DNA from: DATFNI01 sp963712305
GTDB lineage: Bacteria > Bacteroidota > Rhodothermia > Balneolales > DATFMH01
Direction of reading: 5' to 3'
NCBI GenBank assembly: GCA_963712305.1
Contig: CAVQHI010000002.1
Location: forward strand, 806,001-870,000
DNA: 64,000 bases
Shown piece by piece: positions 37,302 through 46,265 of the stretch. Both the position numbers and the translations under genes were made by a program. A model generated the notes under the pieces. The model had not been told where the DNA came from. It saw only the letters and a program-made list of their open reading frames with translations, and made no database searches. The stretch's first letter is position 1; each line of letters opens with the position of its first letter.

Positions 37302-38303
37302 CTATGCTTCCTGGGGCATCCAGTTCATCATATTTCTTAGTTGCTTTCCTACTTTTTCAACAAGAAGAGCTTCATGCTGAGAGCGCAAAGCTTCAAGACC
37401 CGGCCGGCCGGCCTTGTTCTCAAGAATCCAGTCGCGTGCAAACGTGCCGTCCTGAATATCGGAAAGGATTTTTGCCATGCGTTTCTTGGTGTCTGCATCA
37501 ATAACTTTTGGGCCGCGAGTCATACCACCGTATTCCGCAGTATCGCTGACCGAGTAGTACATGCGTGAGATACCGCCTTCATAAAGCAGGTCGACAATAA
37601 GCTTCAGCTCGTGCAGACATTCGAAATATGCGATTTCTGGCTGATAACCAGCATTTACAAGTGTTTCAAAACCGGCCTTGACCAATTCTGCGGCACCGCC
37701 GCAAAGCACAGCTTGTTCACCAAACAGATCCGTTTCAGTCTCTTCTTTAAAAGTTGTTTCGATGACGCCGGCACGTGTTCCACCAATGCCTTTTGCATAA
37801 GCGAGCGCAAGATCCTTGGTTTTTCCACTCGGATCCTGGTAAACAGCTACCAGACATGGAACACCGGAACCTTCGCTATACACGCGGCGAACCAAATGCC
37901 CGGGACTTTTCGGAGCGACCATGAACACATCGATATCAGCAGAAGGCTTGATCTGGTTGAAATGGATATTAAATCCATGGGCAAAAGCGAGGACATTCCC
38001 TTTTTTCAGGTTGGGTTTGATGTCATTTTCGTAAACTTCAACCTGTGTCTGATCGGGGACAAGGACCATAATCACATCGGCCACTTTTGCAGCTTCAGCC
38101 GTTTCCAGTACTTTTAAACCCGCTTCTTCAGCTTGTTTCCATGAAGAGCTGTCTTTTCTCAGGCCAACAACTACGCTTACACCGCTTTCTTTAAGGTTCA
38201 AGGCGTGAGCGTGTCCCTGGCTGCCATATCCCAGAACAGCTACGGTTTTGCCGGAAAGCAGACTTAGATCTGCATCAGAATCATAATAGGTCTTTGCTTG
38301 CAT
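37302..38303 (-). CDS. ilvC: Ketol-acid reductoisomerase
   Basis: A 333-residue class I enzyme (NADPH- and Mg-dependent), second common step of Val and Ile synthesis. The Rossmann motif VLGYGSQGHAHALNLKESG is at about 23-41; the metal-binding ETDLFGEQAVLCGG and the C-terminal ISRMYYSVSDTAEYGG form the knotted active-site domain. Length is standard for the short form. Lies between ilvN (53 bases upstream) and cimA (seven bases downstream). Confidence 0.96.
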   Translation of the reverse strand: MQAKTYYDSDADLSLLSGKTVAVLGYGSQGHAHALNLKESGVSVVVGLRKDSSSWKQAEEAGLKVLETAEAAKVADVIMVLVPDQTQVEVYENDIKPNLKKGNVLAFAHGFNIHFNQIKPSADIDVFMVAPKSPGHLVRRVYSEGSGVPCLVAVYQDPSGKTKDLALAYAKGIGGTRAGVIETTFKEETETDLFGEQAVLCGGAAELVKAGFETLVNAGYQPEIAYFECLHELKLIVDLLYEGGISRMYYSVSDTAEYGGMTRGPKVIDADTKKRMAKILSDIQDGTFARDWILENKAGRPGLEALRSQHEALLVEKVGKQLRNMMNWMPQEA

Positions 38304-38356
38304 TATTACTTTTTTTAATTGGGTTTCTATGTTTAATGTTAAAAAATTTGTCTTGA

Positions 38357-38902
38357 TCAGGTGTCACCCGTAAACTCTCGTTTAAGAGCCACACTACCTG
38401 TTCTTGCAACTTCCACAAGGCCAAATTGCTGAAGCATGCCAATGGCAGCGCTGATCTTGTCTCCGCTGCCGGTCACTTCAATCGTCAGTTTATCCGGACT
38501 GATATCGATAATTTTGGCACGGAAAACGTTGACGATTTGCATGATCTCTGAACGTTTTGCGGGTGGTGCTGACACTTTAACCAATGCCAGTTCCCTGGCG
38601 ATAAAAGAAACATACGTCAGATCCTTCACTTTAATCACGTCGATGACGTTGTGAAGCTGTTTGGTGATTTGTTCAACAATCTGTTCATCGCCCTGAGTAG
38701 TAATAGTAATCAGAGCGAGTCCGGGTTCTTGCCCCTGTCCGAAGCTGATACTGTCGATATCAAAACCGCGGCCACTGAACATCCCGATAATGCGGGATAA
38801 AGCGTTCAGGTTGTGAGCGACAAGAACAGAGATCGTGTGTTTTGGAAGCTGGGTGCTTTTCTTTTCGGCACCATTTAAAAATTCAACTTTCGTCGGGGTC
38901 AT
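38357..38902 (-). CDS. ilvN: Acetolactate synthase small (regulatory) subunit
   Basis: A 181-residue protein with an N-terminal ACT domain (ISVLVAHNLNALSRIIGMFS and GFDIDSISFG) and the C-terminal ALS small-subunit domain (IVNVFRAKIIDISPDKLTIE). It confers valine feedback inhibition on the catalytic subunit. Its start codon overlaps the ilvB stop by four bases (ATGA), so the two subunits are translationally coupled. Confidence 0.94.
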   Translation of the reverse strand: MTPTKVEFLNGAEKKSTQLPKHTISVLVAHNLNALSRIIGMFSGRGFDIDSISFGQGQEPGLALITITTQGDEQIVEQITKQLHNVIDVIKVKDLTYVSFIARELALVKVSAPPAKRSEIMQIVNVFRAKIIDISPDKLTIEVTGSGDKISAAIGMLQQFGLVEVARTGSVALKREFTGDT

Positions 38903-40662
38903 TTGGGCTCCTCAACCATTTCATTTAAAGCAGCTCCGGCAGGTACCATTGGATAACAGTTGGCTTCTTCGACAACCTGAAAATCCATGACTACGGGCCG
39001 GTCGTTAATTTGCATTGCTTTTTCCAGTACAGATTTCATCTCTTCAGGGTTGGTGGCACGAAATCCTGCAGCTCCATAGCTTTCGGCCAGTTTTACGAAA
39101 TCCGGATTTCCCATTCGAAGATCGGAATGTGAGTAACGCTTGCCGAAGAAGAGTTCCTGCCACTGCCGCACCATACCGAGATAACCGTTATTCATGATGG
39201 CAATTTTCACGGGAATTTTATTTTGAACGCACGTGGAGAGTTCCATGGGGGTCATTTGAAATCCACCATCGCCAGTGATGCACACAACAGTCCTGTCTGG
39301 ACATGCTACAGCAGCACCCATGGCTGCAGGAAATCCATATCCCATAGTACCAAGTCCACCGGATGTGATGAATGAGCGGGGATGATTGTATTTGTACAAC
39401 TGTGCTGCCCACATCTGATGCTGACCGACGTCTGTAACCACAATGGCTTCACCTTTGGTCACTTCAGAGATAGCTTCGATCATGTGTTGTGGCATGATTC
39501 GATCCTTCAGCTTCGGTGAACTAAGTGGATGATCTTTCTTCCACTGATCGATGGTGTTCAACCACTCGTCGATTTCTGGTTTCTTCGTGTGTTTATCCAG
39601 TTCCGGAAGAACATTTTTAACATGACCAACGATCGGAATTTCAACAGCCACATTTTTGGAGATGCATGATGGATCAATATCGATATGGATTTTTCGTGAA
39701 TTGGGTGAAAATCCGTCGAGGCGGCCGGTTACCCGATCATCAAAACGTGCACCGACAGCCAGCAGCACGTCGCACTCCGTAATAGCCATGTTGGCATACC
39801 ATGTTCCGTGCATGCCAAGCATCCCCATTGACTGCGGTTTGCTTTCAGGAAAAGCTCCAAGCCCCATAAGAGTGGTTGTCACTGGAATATTTGTCCGTTC
39901 AGCAAATTCAGTCAGTTCTTTCCAGGCTTCACCGCGAATGACGCCACCGCCTGCATATATCAGCGGCCGTTTCGCATTGCTGAGCAGTTCAGCAGCCTTT
40001 ACGATCTGGCTGTAATGTCCGCGGGTAACAGGGCGATAGCTCGGAATGTTAATGTTCTTTTCACCCGTATAAAATCCTTTCGACATCACCATGTTCTTAG
40101 GCAAATCGATGAGAACAGGGCCCGGTTTTCCGCTTGTTGCGATATGGAATGCCTCGCGAATTACATGTTCGAGCTGGTTAGCGTCTTTAACCAAGTAGCT
40201 GTGTTTGGTGATTGGCCGGGTAATTCCAACAATGTCCGCTTCCTGGAAAGCGTCATTTCCGATCAGGCTTGTTGCCACCTGACCGGTGAAGATAACCATA
40301 GGAATAGAGTCGATGGCAGCCGTGGCTATACCGGTGACCGTGTTCGTTCCACCAGGTCCGGATGTTACCAGTACCACACCGGGTTTGCCGGTAGCACGGG
40401 CGTAACCATCAGCAGCATGGGTTCCGGCCTGTTCGTGACGAATAAGAATGTGTCGGAGTTTGGGATTTTTATAAAGTGTGTCGTAAATGGGGAGTACCGC
40501 TCCACCCGGATAACCGAATATGGTATCCACACCAAGGTCAAGTAAAGTCTCGACCAGAATTTCAGCTCCGGTAAGTTCTTGTGCCTGGTTAGGTTGTGAA
40601 ACCAGTGACGGCTTGGAGCCGTTTAAGTTTCTTTCCTTGAATTGTGTTGCTTCGTTGTTCAT
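38899..40662 (-). CDS. ilvB: Acetolactate synthase large (catalytic) subunit
   Basis: A TPP/FAD-dependent enzyme that starts Val, Leu and (with 2-ketobutyrate) Ile synthesis. The TPP glutamate lies in GYPGGAVLPIYDTLYK, the FAD region has LMGLGAFPESKPQSMGMLGM, and the TPP-metal motif runs from TGDGGFQMTPMELSTC to IMNNGYLGMVRQW. I start it at 40662 because GAGG lies a few bases upstream. An in-frame ATG at 40707 would add 15 residues (MTSGEKSVYRNQRGH); that codon lies inside the leader hairpin described separately and may be a regulated alternative start. First structural gene of the operon. Confidence 0.93.
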   Translation of the reverse strand: MNNEATQFKERNLNGSKPSLVSQPNQAQELTGAEILVETLLDLGVDTIFGYPGGAVLPIYDTLYKNPKLRHILIRHEQAGTHAADGYARATGKPGVVLVTSGPGGTNTVTGIATAAIDSIPMVIFTGQVATSLIGNDAFQEADIVGITRPITKHSYLVKDANQLEHVIREAFHIATSGKPGPVLIDLPKNMVMSKGFYTGEKNINIPSYRPVTRGHYSQIVKAAELLSNAKRPLIYAGGGVIRGEAWKELTEFAERTNIPVTTTLMGLGAFPESKPQSMGMLGMHGTWYANMAITECDVLLAVGARFDDRVTGRLDGFSPNSRKIHIDIDPSCISKNVAVEIPIVGHVKNVLPELDKHTKKPEIDEWLNTIDQWKKDHPLSSPKLKDRIMPQHMIEAISEVTKGEAIVVTDVGQHQMWAAQLYKYNHPRSFITSGGLGTMGYGFPAAMGAAVACPDRTVVCITGDGGFQMTPMELSTCVQNKIPVKIAIMNNGYLGMVRQWQELFFGKRYSHSDLRMGNPDFVKLAESYGAAGFRATNPEEMKSVLEKAMQINDRPVVMDFQVVEEANCYPMVPAGAALNEMVEEPK

Positions 40663-40693
40663 ATGACCTCGTTGGTTGCGGTATACACTTTTC

Positions 40694-40809
40694 TCGCCAG
40701 AGGTCATTCTTTAAATCGGTAAGTATTGGGCTTGGAGACTTGATTGTTGTAGAATAACCTCTGGCGATATTTTAGCTATTAATTAGAATTAGAATTAGGC
40801 CAGAGATTA
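40694..40809 (-). promoter_or_regulatory. Mutually exclusive hairpins between BCAA leader and ilvB
   Basis: Read as RNA on the minus strand. Segment A (40799-40809, UAAUCUCUGGC, inside the leader reading frame) can pair over 11 positions with segment B (core at 40755-40765, GCCAGAGGUUA). Segment B in full (40752-40767) can instead pair over 16 positions with segment C (40694-40709). The two helices exclude each other. Segment C contains an AUG in frame with ilvB (40707). Ribosomes stalled on Leu/Ile/Val codons upstream would leave A free to take B, opening C; ribosomes reaching the leader stop would sit in the A:B loop and favour B:C. No U-tract follows B:C, so translational control is a better guess than intrinsic termination. 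Confidence 0.7.
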
Positions 40810-41005
40810 TACCTACGCTAATCAATAGGACTAGACTTAGAATAGAGACAGCTAGTCCTAGAGCAGGCAGGAGGAGTACGACAGCAGAAATCAGTGAAAT
40901 CAGAGACAGCACAATTACATTCTTAGAAGAACCGAGAATTTGGTAATCGGCGGGCATAACTGCGACTGTATGTGGATTGTTGGTAATCAACTTTTGATCT
41001 ATCAC
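40772..41005 (-). CDS. Branched-chain amino acid leader peptide (ilvB operon)
   Basis: A reading frame of up to 77 codons directly upstream of ilvB. After a polar start, residues 30-77 are almost only hydrophobic; I count about 15 Leu, 10 Ile and 7 Val in the last 46. Leu is encoded strikingly often by CTA, a codon little used in the neighbouring genes, as in known leu leaders. The end reads ISGLILILINS. The start may be GTG at 41005 or ATG at 40957 (61 residues); neither has a good ribosome-binding site. It could instead encode a small two-helix membrane protein, but its position, its composition and the competing hairpins that follow argue for a regulatory leader. Confidence 0.7.
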   Translation of the reverse strand: MIDQKLITNNPHTVAVMPADYQILGSSKNVIVLSLISLISAVVLLLPALGLAVSILSLVLLISVGIISGLILILINS

Positions 41006-41023
41006 TAATTATAAGCTTCATGG

Positions 41024-41052
41024 AAGGTATATAACCGAATTTCCTGTGTCAA
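41024..41052 (-). promoter_or_regulatory. Predicted sigma-70-like promoter for the ilv leader/operon
   Basis: On the minus strand TTGACA, 17-base spacer, TACCTT. Transcription would start near 41017, just before the leader reading frame. A perfect -35 box is notable; the -10 box is weak, and FCB bacteria often use other consensus elements. Confidence 0.4.
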
Positions 41053-41639
41053 GTTTATTTTTGACTTTTTTTTAATAATTACAAAACGTTTTTCTGGTTT
41101 TTTGAAATATTATTTGATCATCTGGGAATCATATATGCAGTAAGTGAATGATAAATATTTACATGCTAATGAGTTAAAGGTTGAGCTGGTTTGTCTTTTT
41201 ATTTATCTGAAAGGCAGGTATGTGATGCAGGGCTATCTGTTTTATGTGATCAAAACTCCCGTGTCAAAAAAAAATGTAAAGTGTTAATGTGGTATGATTA
41301 TGGTTAGTTACTAAAATTTTTCAAATGTTATAAAAGGACAGTATTTAATGATTTTCAAAAATGTATCGATGTAAATTAAATATGGAATAGCTTCCAAAAT
41401 TTTATGTTTTAGTTAGAATCTAGATATTTCCTAATAATATTAATTCTTGTAGGGTGTGAATTCTAAAAATCAAAGGATCAATCAAGTTTTATAATCATTC
41501 TGTGTCCTTTAATGTTTTTTGTAATACATTCTACCCAACGTCATTATACGTCTCAAACGTCATGTCGCAAGTTTTAAACTTGTGATCCACTTTTTCCCTA
41601 AACTTTTAACTGTAACAAACTTCAGACAAATAGCCGGTT
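41053..41639. other. Intergenic region between ilv leader and ilvD
   Basis: About 590 bases of AT-rich sequence with divergent promoters for the ilv-leu operon and ilvD. It holds one 26-base imperfect palindrome (41562-41587) that recurs at 59134-59159. No gene is visible. Confidence 0.5.
41562..41587. repeat. Palindromic repeat, GTCGCAAGT/ACTTGTGA type, copy 1
   Basis: GTCGCAAGTTTTAAACTTGT and flanks form a near-perfect stem. The reverse complement of a near-identical element occurs at 59134-59159. Both are intergenic and just outside amino-acid biosynthesis genes. Confidence 0.55.
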
Positions 41640-43349
41640 ATGAGTTCCAAATTGAATAAATACAGTTCCCGATTAACACAACAACAGTCACAAGTGGGTT
41701 CCAAAGCCATGCTTTATGGTGTGGGACTGTCAGATGATGACATGAATAAGCCCCAGGTTGGTATTGCCAGTACTGGCTGGGAAGGGAATACCTGTAATAT
41801 GCACCTGAATGGATTGGCCGAACATGCAAAGGAAAGCGTGTACCAATCGGGACTCATTGGCTTCATCTTTAATACAATCGGTGTGAGTGATGGCATCTCA
41901 ATGGGAACTCAGGGAATGAAGTACTCGCTGCCATCGCGTGATATCATTGCCGATTCCATCGAAACGGTGATGCGGGCTCAATGGTATGATGGTAATATCT
42001 CGATTGCCGGTTGCGATAAAAATATGCCGGGCTCAGTAATGGCAATGGCACGTTTTGATCGTCCCTCAATTATGATTTACGGGGGAACCATCCGTCCGGG
42101 AAACCTGAATGGACAAAAGCTGGATATCGTATCGGCATTTGAGTCCTACGGACAGTATTTGTCCAAGGAAATTGATGACAATCAACTGTTAGATGTTTTA
42201 CACCATGCATGCCCGGGCGCAGGTGCCTGCGGTGGTATGTATACGGCCAATACCATGGCAACGGCAATAGAAACATTAGGAATGAGTTTGCCATATAGTT
42301 CGTCTATCCCGGCAACGCACAGTAAGAAAATTGAAGAATGTCATCGTGCCGGCAAGGCTATCCTCACGCTTCTGGAACGTGATATCAAACCAAGTGACAT
42401 CATGACCAAGAAGGCATTTGAGAATGCCGTAGCCGTTGCCATTGCATTGGGAGGCTCAACAAACGCCGTACTTCATTTGCTTGCAATGGCTTACACGGCT
42501 GGAGTGGAATTTACAATTGATGACTTCCAGGAAATCAGCGCACGTACACCTTATCTGGCCGACCTCAAACCGAGTGGAAAATACGTGATGGAAGACCTGT
42601 ATAATGTGGGCGGCGTTCCGGCCGTACAAAAACTTCTGCTGAAGGAAGGACTTATTGATGGTTCTTGCATGACCGTAACCGGAAAGACGCTGGAGGAAAA
42701 TATCGCTGATCTGCCAGATTTGCTTGAAGGTCAATCCATTGTTGCCCCGGTCTCCAATCCGATCAAAAAAACGGGTCACATTGAAATCATGTACGGAAAC
42801 CTCTCTCCGGAGGGAGCCGTGGCTAAAATCACCGGTAAAGAGGGAGAACAGTTCAACGGGCCGGCTAAAGTTTTCGATAGCGAGGAAGACAGCCTGGCGG
42901 CAATTCAAAATGGCGAAGTAAAACCGGGAGACGTTGTTGTTATTCGCTATGAAGGTCCCAAAGGCGGACCGGGCATGCGTGAAATGCTTTCAATTACGGC
43001 TGCCATCATGGGTGCCGGGCTTGGCAAGACTGTTGCGTTAATAACCGATGGACGTTTTTCAGGTGGGAGCCATGGATTTGTGATTGGACATGTAACTCCT
43101 GAAGCACAAGTCGGCGGTCCCATCGCACTAATCCAAAATGATGATCAAATCATAATCGACGCTGTTGAGCGTAAAATGACGCTCGATATTTCAGATGAAG
43201 AGTTCTCAAAACGCAAAAAAAACTGGAAACAACCGGAACTCAGGGTCAAGAGCGGTTCTCTTTATAAATATGCCCGCTTGGTATCATCAGCATCTGAGGG
43301 CTGCGTCACAGACAAGAATGAAGAGTCTCAGTTAAAGGTCAACGCTTGA
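41640..43349 (+). CDS. ilvD: Dihydroxy-acid dehydratase
   Basis: A 569-residue iron-sulfur dehydratase, third common step of Val and Ile synthesis. Cluster ligands are the Cys in GWEGNTCNMHLNGLAEHAK, the Cys in ISIAGCDKNMPGSVMAMA and the Cys in ACPGAGACGGMYTANTMATA. The C-terminal ITDGRFSGGSHGFVIGHV carries the catalytic serine. It is divergent from the ilvB operon and completes the pathway, since no ilvD lies within that operon. Confidence 0.95.
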   Translation: MSSKLNKYSSRLTQQQSQVGSKAMLYGVGLSDDDMNKPQVGIASTGWEGNTCNMHLNGLAEHAKESVYQSGLIGFIFNTIGVSDGISMGTQGMKYSLPSRDIIADSIETVMRAQWYDGNISIAGCDKNMPGSVMAMARFDRPSIMIYGGTIRPGNLNGQKLDIVSAFESYGQYLSKEIDDNQLLDVLHHACPGAGACGGMYTANTMATAIETLGMSLPYSSSIPATHSKKIEECHRAGKAILTLLERDIKPSDIMTKKAFENAVAVAIALGGSTNAVLHLLAMAYTAGVEFTIDDFQEISARTPYLADLKPSGKYVMEDLYNVGGVPAVQKLLLKEGLIDGSCMTVTGKTLEENIADLPDLLEGQSIVAPVSNPIKKTGHIEIMYGNLSPEGAVAKITGKEGEQFNGPAKVFDSEEDSLAAIQNGEVKPGDVVVIRYEGPKGGPGMREMLSITAAIMGAGLGKTVALITDGRFSGGSHGFVIGHVTPEAQVGGPIALIQNDDQIIIDAVERKMTLDISDEEFSKRKKNWKQPELRVKSGSLYKYARLVSSASEGCVTDKNEESQLKVNA

Positions 43350-43662
43350 TAAATCTTGTCCTTTCCACACTATCGTTTGTATTGCCTTACCTTTTCGTGA
43401 TCTGGATTAGTAGTATTGTGTTGGGGACTTTGCTCCTTAAGGAGTATCCTGTTCATAGATATTTATTGTGATAAGCAAGCGCCTGCTCCGAAGGAGTCTG
43501 ATTTTCATGTGTCATTTGAATTTTACAAACAGCAAGCTCCTAAGAGAGCTGTCATAGCAAGGTTTGATTACTGCTCACCAGCAGGGAAAGTCAGCATAAG
43601 TTCAAGATAAGCGTTGGGAGAATTCGTTAAAAACGATTCATTTTAAATTCGTCGACTATTAG

Positions 43663-43722
43663 CACCCGGATTAATCCGGGTGTTCGTAAGAATGCGTTAA
43701 CTCATTAACCGTTTTAACGGTT
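43663..43722. repeat. Two adjacent perfect palindromes downstream of ilvD
   Basis: A 20-base and a 16-base palindrome 24 bases apart. They could form stem-loops at the 3' end of ilvD mRNA or be protein-binding sites; they resemble the dispersed G/C-armed palindromes elsewhere in the window only loosely. Confidence 0.5.
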
Positions 43723-43741
43723 TATGCCAGTCAGGTTTATC

Positions 43742-43783
43742 AAAAAAATAAGGGACGCATCCTAATTACAGGACACGCCCCCT
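43742..43783 (-). terminator. Terminator of the arginine operon
   Basis: In the minus direction GGGGCGTGTCCT and AGGATGCGTCCC form a 12-base-pair stem (with G-U pairs), loop GTAATT, followed by TTATTTTTTT. It lies beyond argH. Confidence 0.75.
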
Positions 43784-43840
43784 GGTGTGTGGAGGACTTG
43801 ATGAGATAGGTCCTTTGTATGTGATTTATTTGATCACAAA

Positions 43841-45196
43841 TTAATTCAGCAATTGGTTTTTAATTTCGGCCCATTTCTTCTCCTCATTTTCAACCCAGGT
43901 ATTGAGTGATTCGATGGCAGGGTTGAAGTAGGAAGTATCACACTGGCCTGGCGCACCAAGGTGGTTATAACACTCACTCAATTCCTCTTTGGATGGGATG
44001 GTGTTATTCGCATATTCCCTTGCTGCTTTTTTATAGGCTTCGCGAAACGGAATTCCCTGGAGTGTTAACGAATTGGCCAGGTGAGTAGCAAAAAGTGATG
44101 AATCAAGAGCTTCGTAACAAGTATCTTCGTTGAAACTTACTCCTTTCAAAGCCTTTGAAGATGCTTCACAGAGCTGATCCATACGGCTAATGCTGGCCAT
44201 TGTTAGTTTCTTGATAGTCTGCAGATCACGATGATATCCTGAAGTCATGTTTGCTGTGGTTGACTGCATCTGGGCTACCAGGCCTTCGAACTCATGAGAG
44301 AAACCACGTATCAGTTCCCACACATCCGGGTTTTTCTTTTGCGGCATGATGCTACTGCCAGAAACCTGGTCATCGCTTAATGAAATAAATCCTTTGTCGG
44401 CACCAGCATAGAAGACGATGTCTGCAGCGAGACGATTGAAAACGCTTGCACCATATTGCAAGGCATGGAGTAATCGCAATTCCAGGAACCCGCGAGATAA
44501 CTGAACAGAGGTAACGGAATATTGTACGTTTTCAAAGCCAAGCAGTGTAGCATAAAGGTTGCGGTCGATGTTGAAATAGGGGACACCAAAGCCTGCTGCA
44601 ACACCGAGTGGAGAGGTATCGATAGCGGCATATGCCTGTTTCAAAGCGTCAGCGGCAGAGAGCAAAAGTTCAATGTACCCTGAACACCACGCATCGACCG
44701 AGTTCGGCATGGCCGGCTGCATGTGTGTGTAACCCGGCAGAAAGACACCTTTATAATTGATTCCAACGGTTCTCAGCGCCCTGATAACGCTGATCCATTT
44801 ATCCATGATCTTGCGAATATTCTCCTTGGAGTGGAGACGTGTATCAGCGATAACAAGATCATTACGTGAGCGGCCGGCGTGAATCTTCTTCCCAGCATCG
44901 CCCAGATGATCGGTAAGATGTCGTTCTATGGCAGAATGAACATCTTCATCTGCTTTTGTGAGTGAAAATTTACCCTTTTCCCATAGGTGATAAAGGTTCC
45001 GAAGCTCCTGCAGCAACAGGTTGGTATCCTTTTCATCCAGAAGTTTCGCCCGGTGTAAAACATGGACCTGAGCGATATTACAAATGATATCATATGGGAT
45101 CAGTTCTTCATCATAAAGCCTGTCTTCAGCTGCGGTGAATTCAAAAAACCACGCAGAATGAACCTGCTTGTCATCCTTTTGCCATACCGTTTTCAT
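43841..45196 (-). CDS. argH: Argininosuccinate lyase
   Basis: A 451-residue fumarase/aspartase-superfamily enzyme that splits argininosuccinate into arginine and fumarate. The superfamily signature GSSIMPQKKNPDVWELIRG is intact; other marks are AGRSRNDLVIADTRLHSK and PGYTHMQPAMPNSVDAW. Length is standard. Last gene of the arginine operon; argE ends two bases upstream. Confidence 0.95.
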   Translation of the reverse strand: MKTVWQKDDKQVHSAWFFEFTAAEDRLYDEELIPYDIICNIAQVHVLHRAKLLDEKDTNLLLQELRNLYHLWEKGKFSLTKADEDVHSAIERHLTDHLGDAGKKIHAGRSRNDLVIADTRLHSKENIRKIMDKWISVIRALRTVGINYKGVFLPGYTHMQPAMPNSVDAWCSGYIELLLSAADALKQAYAAIDTSPLGVAAGFGVPYFNIDRNLYATLLGFENVQYSVTSVQLSRGFLELRLLHALQYGASVFNRLAADIVFYAGADKGFISLSDDQVSGSSIMPQKKNPDVWELIRGFSHEFEGLVAQMQSTTANMTSGYHRDLQTIKKLTMASISRMDQLCEASSKALKGVSFNEDTCYEALDSSLFATHLANSLTLQGIPFREAYKKAAREYANNTIPSKEELSECYNHLGAPGQCDTSYFNPAIESLNTWVENEEKKWAEIKNQLLN

Positions 45197-45198
45197 AA

Positions 45199-46251
45199 TC
45201 AGGAAAAAAATTGGGTGATTAAATCCTGGTACACTTTCACACCTTTGTGGAGCTGATCAATCTCGATGTGTTCATCACGGGTATGCGAAACCTGACTGTG
45301 TCCCGGACCGATTTTAACGGTAGGGATGTCATGCAGAAATACCCAGTCGGAACTCGTCGGTGATCCAAAGCTCGGCGCAGTTGATGCTTTGAGCGCAGAA
45401 GTGACCACTTTATGGTTTGGATCGGTACTCGTGGCGACATAACGATCGCTGACTATCGAAATCTCTGCATTGAGTTTTTGCGAGAGTACATCAATAATGT
45501 GCTGATTGGATATTTCCGGAATCGTCCGGATATCAAGGTAAAGATCGGCTTTTTCCGGGGCCATGTTTTTGGCAGTGCCCCCTTCAATAATAGTCGGTGT
45601 GATTTTTACTTCGCCAATCAGATCATTCTTCTTATCAAATGTAATATTTTTCAGATCAGATAAGACCTGTCCCATTTCATAGATGGCGTTTTGTCCTTTC
45701 ATTCTTGCAGCATGACCGGACTCACCCTTTGTGGTTAGCTTAAGAATAAGCATCCCTTTTTGGGCAATGCATGGTGCCAGTGATGTTGGCTCGCCCACGA
45801 TGGCAGCATCAGGATTATCAATATGATTACGCAAAAAAGCCATCCCATTATTAACACCAGCGCTCTCTTCGCAGACGGTTAACGCCATGCTGACACGACC
45901 GCTTGGGTTGAAGCCGTTTTTTGATAACTCAAGCAAAGAAGTGATCATGGTCGAGCCGCAACCCTTCGCATCCGTACTACCTCGTCCATATATCTTACCA
46001 TCCATGATAACCGGGTGGAACGGGTCTCCCACGTGATCCGGGGATGGCGGGACAACATCAGAGTGGCTATTTAATAAGAGCCACGGACGACCATGACCGA
46101 TGTGGATCATCAAATTGTTTTCAATACGTTCTAACTGAACCAATTCGGTTTCGCTTAGATACTTTTCCAGCCAATCGACCAGATTTTTCTCCTGGCCACT
46201 TAGGCTGGGGAACTGTATCAACTGCAGTAATAAATCTTCAACCTGGTACAT
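45199..46251 (-). CDS. argE: M20-family deacylase of arginine synthesis (acetylornithine/acetylcitrulline deacetylase type)
   Basis: A 350-residue zinc aminoacylase. Metal-site motifs are LLLNSHSDVVPPSPD, YGRGSTDAKGCGSTMI and VCEESAGVNNGMAF; the C-terminal VKIGPGHSQVSHTRDEHI supplies the last His. Next to an acylornithine transcarbamylase gene the natural substrate is expected to be N-acetyl- or N-succinylcitrulline rather than N-acetylornithine, but sequence alone cannot prove this. Starts 14 bases after argB. Confidence 0.88.
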   Translation of the reverse strand: MYQVEDLLLQLIQFPSLSGQEKNLVDWLEKYLSETELVQLERIENNLMIHIGHGRPWLLLNSHSDVVPPSPDHVGDPFHPVIMDGKIYGRGSTDAKGCGSTMITSLLELSKNGFNPSGRVSMALTVCEESAGVNNGMAFLRNHIDNPDAAIVGEPTSLAPCIAQKGMLILKLTTKGESGHAARMKGQNAIYEMGQVLSDLKNITFDKKNDLIGEVKITPTIIEGGTAKNMAPEKADLYLDIRTIPEISNQHIIDVLSQKLNAEISIVSDRYVATSTDPNHKVVTSALKASTAPSFGSPTSSDWVFLHDIPTVKIGPGHSQVSHTRDEHIEIDQLHKGVKVYQDLITQFFS

Positions 46252-46265
46252 GTTTCCTGTGTTGG

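Larger units (their letters stand above)
43350..43840. other. 491-base intergenic region between convergent ilvD and argH
   Basis: No gene seen. It contains two palindromes, CACCCGGATTAATCCGGGTG (43663-43682, perfect over 20 bases) and AACCGTTTTAACGGTT (43707-43722), plus the arginine-operon terminator. Neither palindrome is followed by a T-run in the ilvD direction. Confidence 0.55.

Noticed and set aside
37611..38117. 168-codon plus-strand frame inside ilvC
   Set aside because: Antisense shadow of the reductoisomerase.
40015..40545. 176-codon plus-strand frame inside ilvB
   Set aside because: Antisense to a conserved enzyme gene, no recognisable domain.
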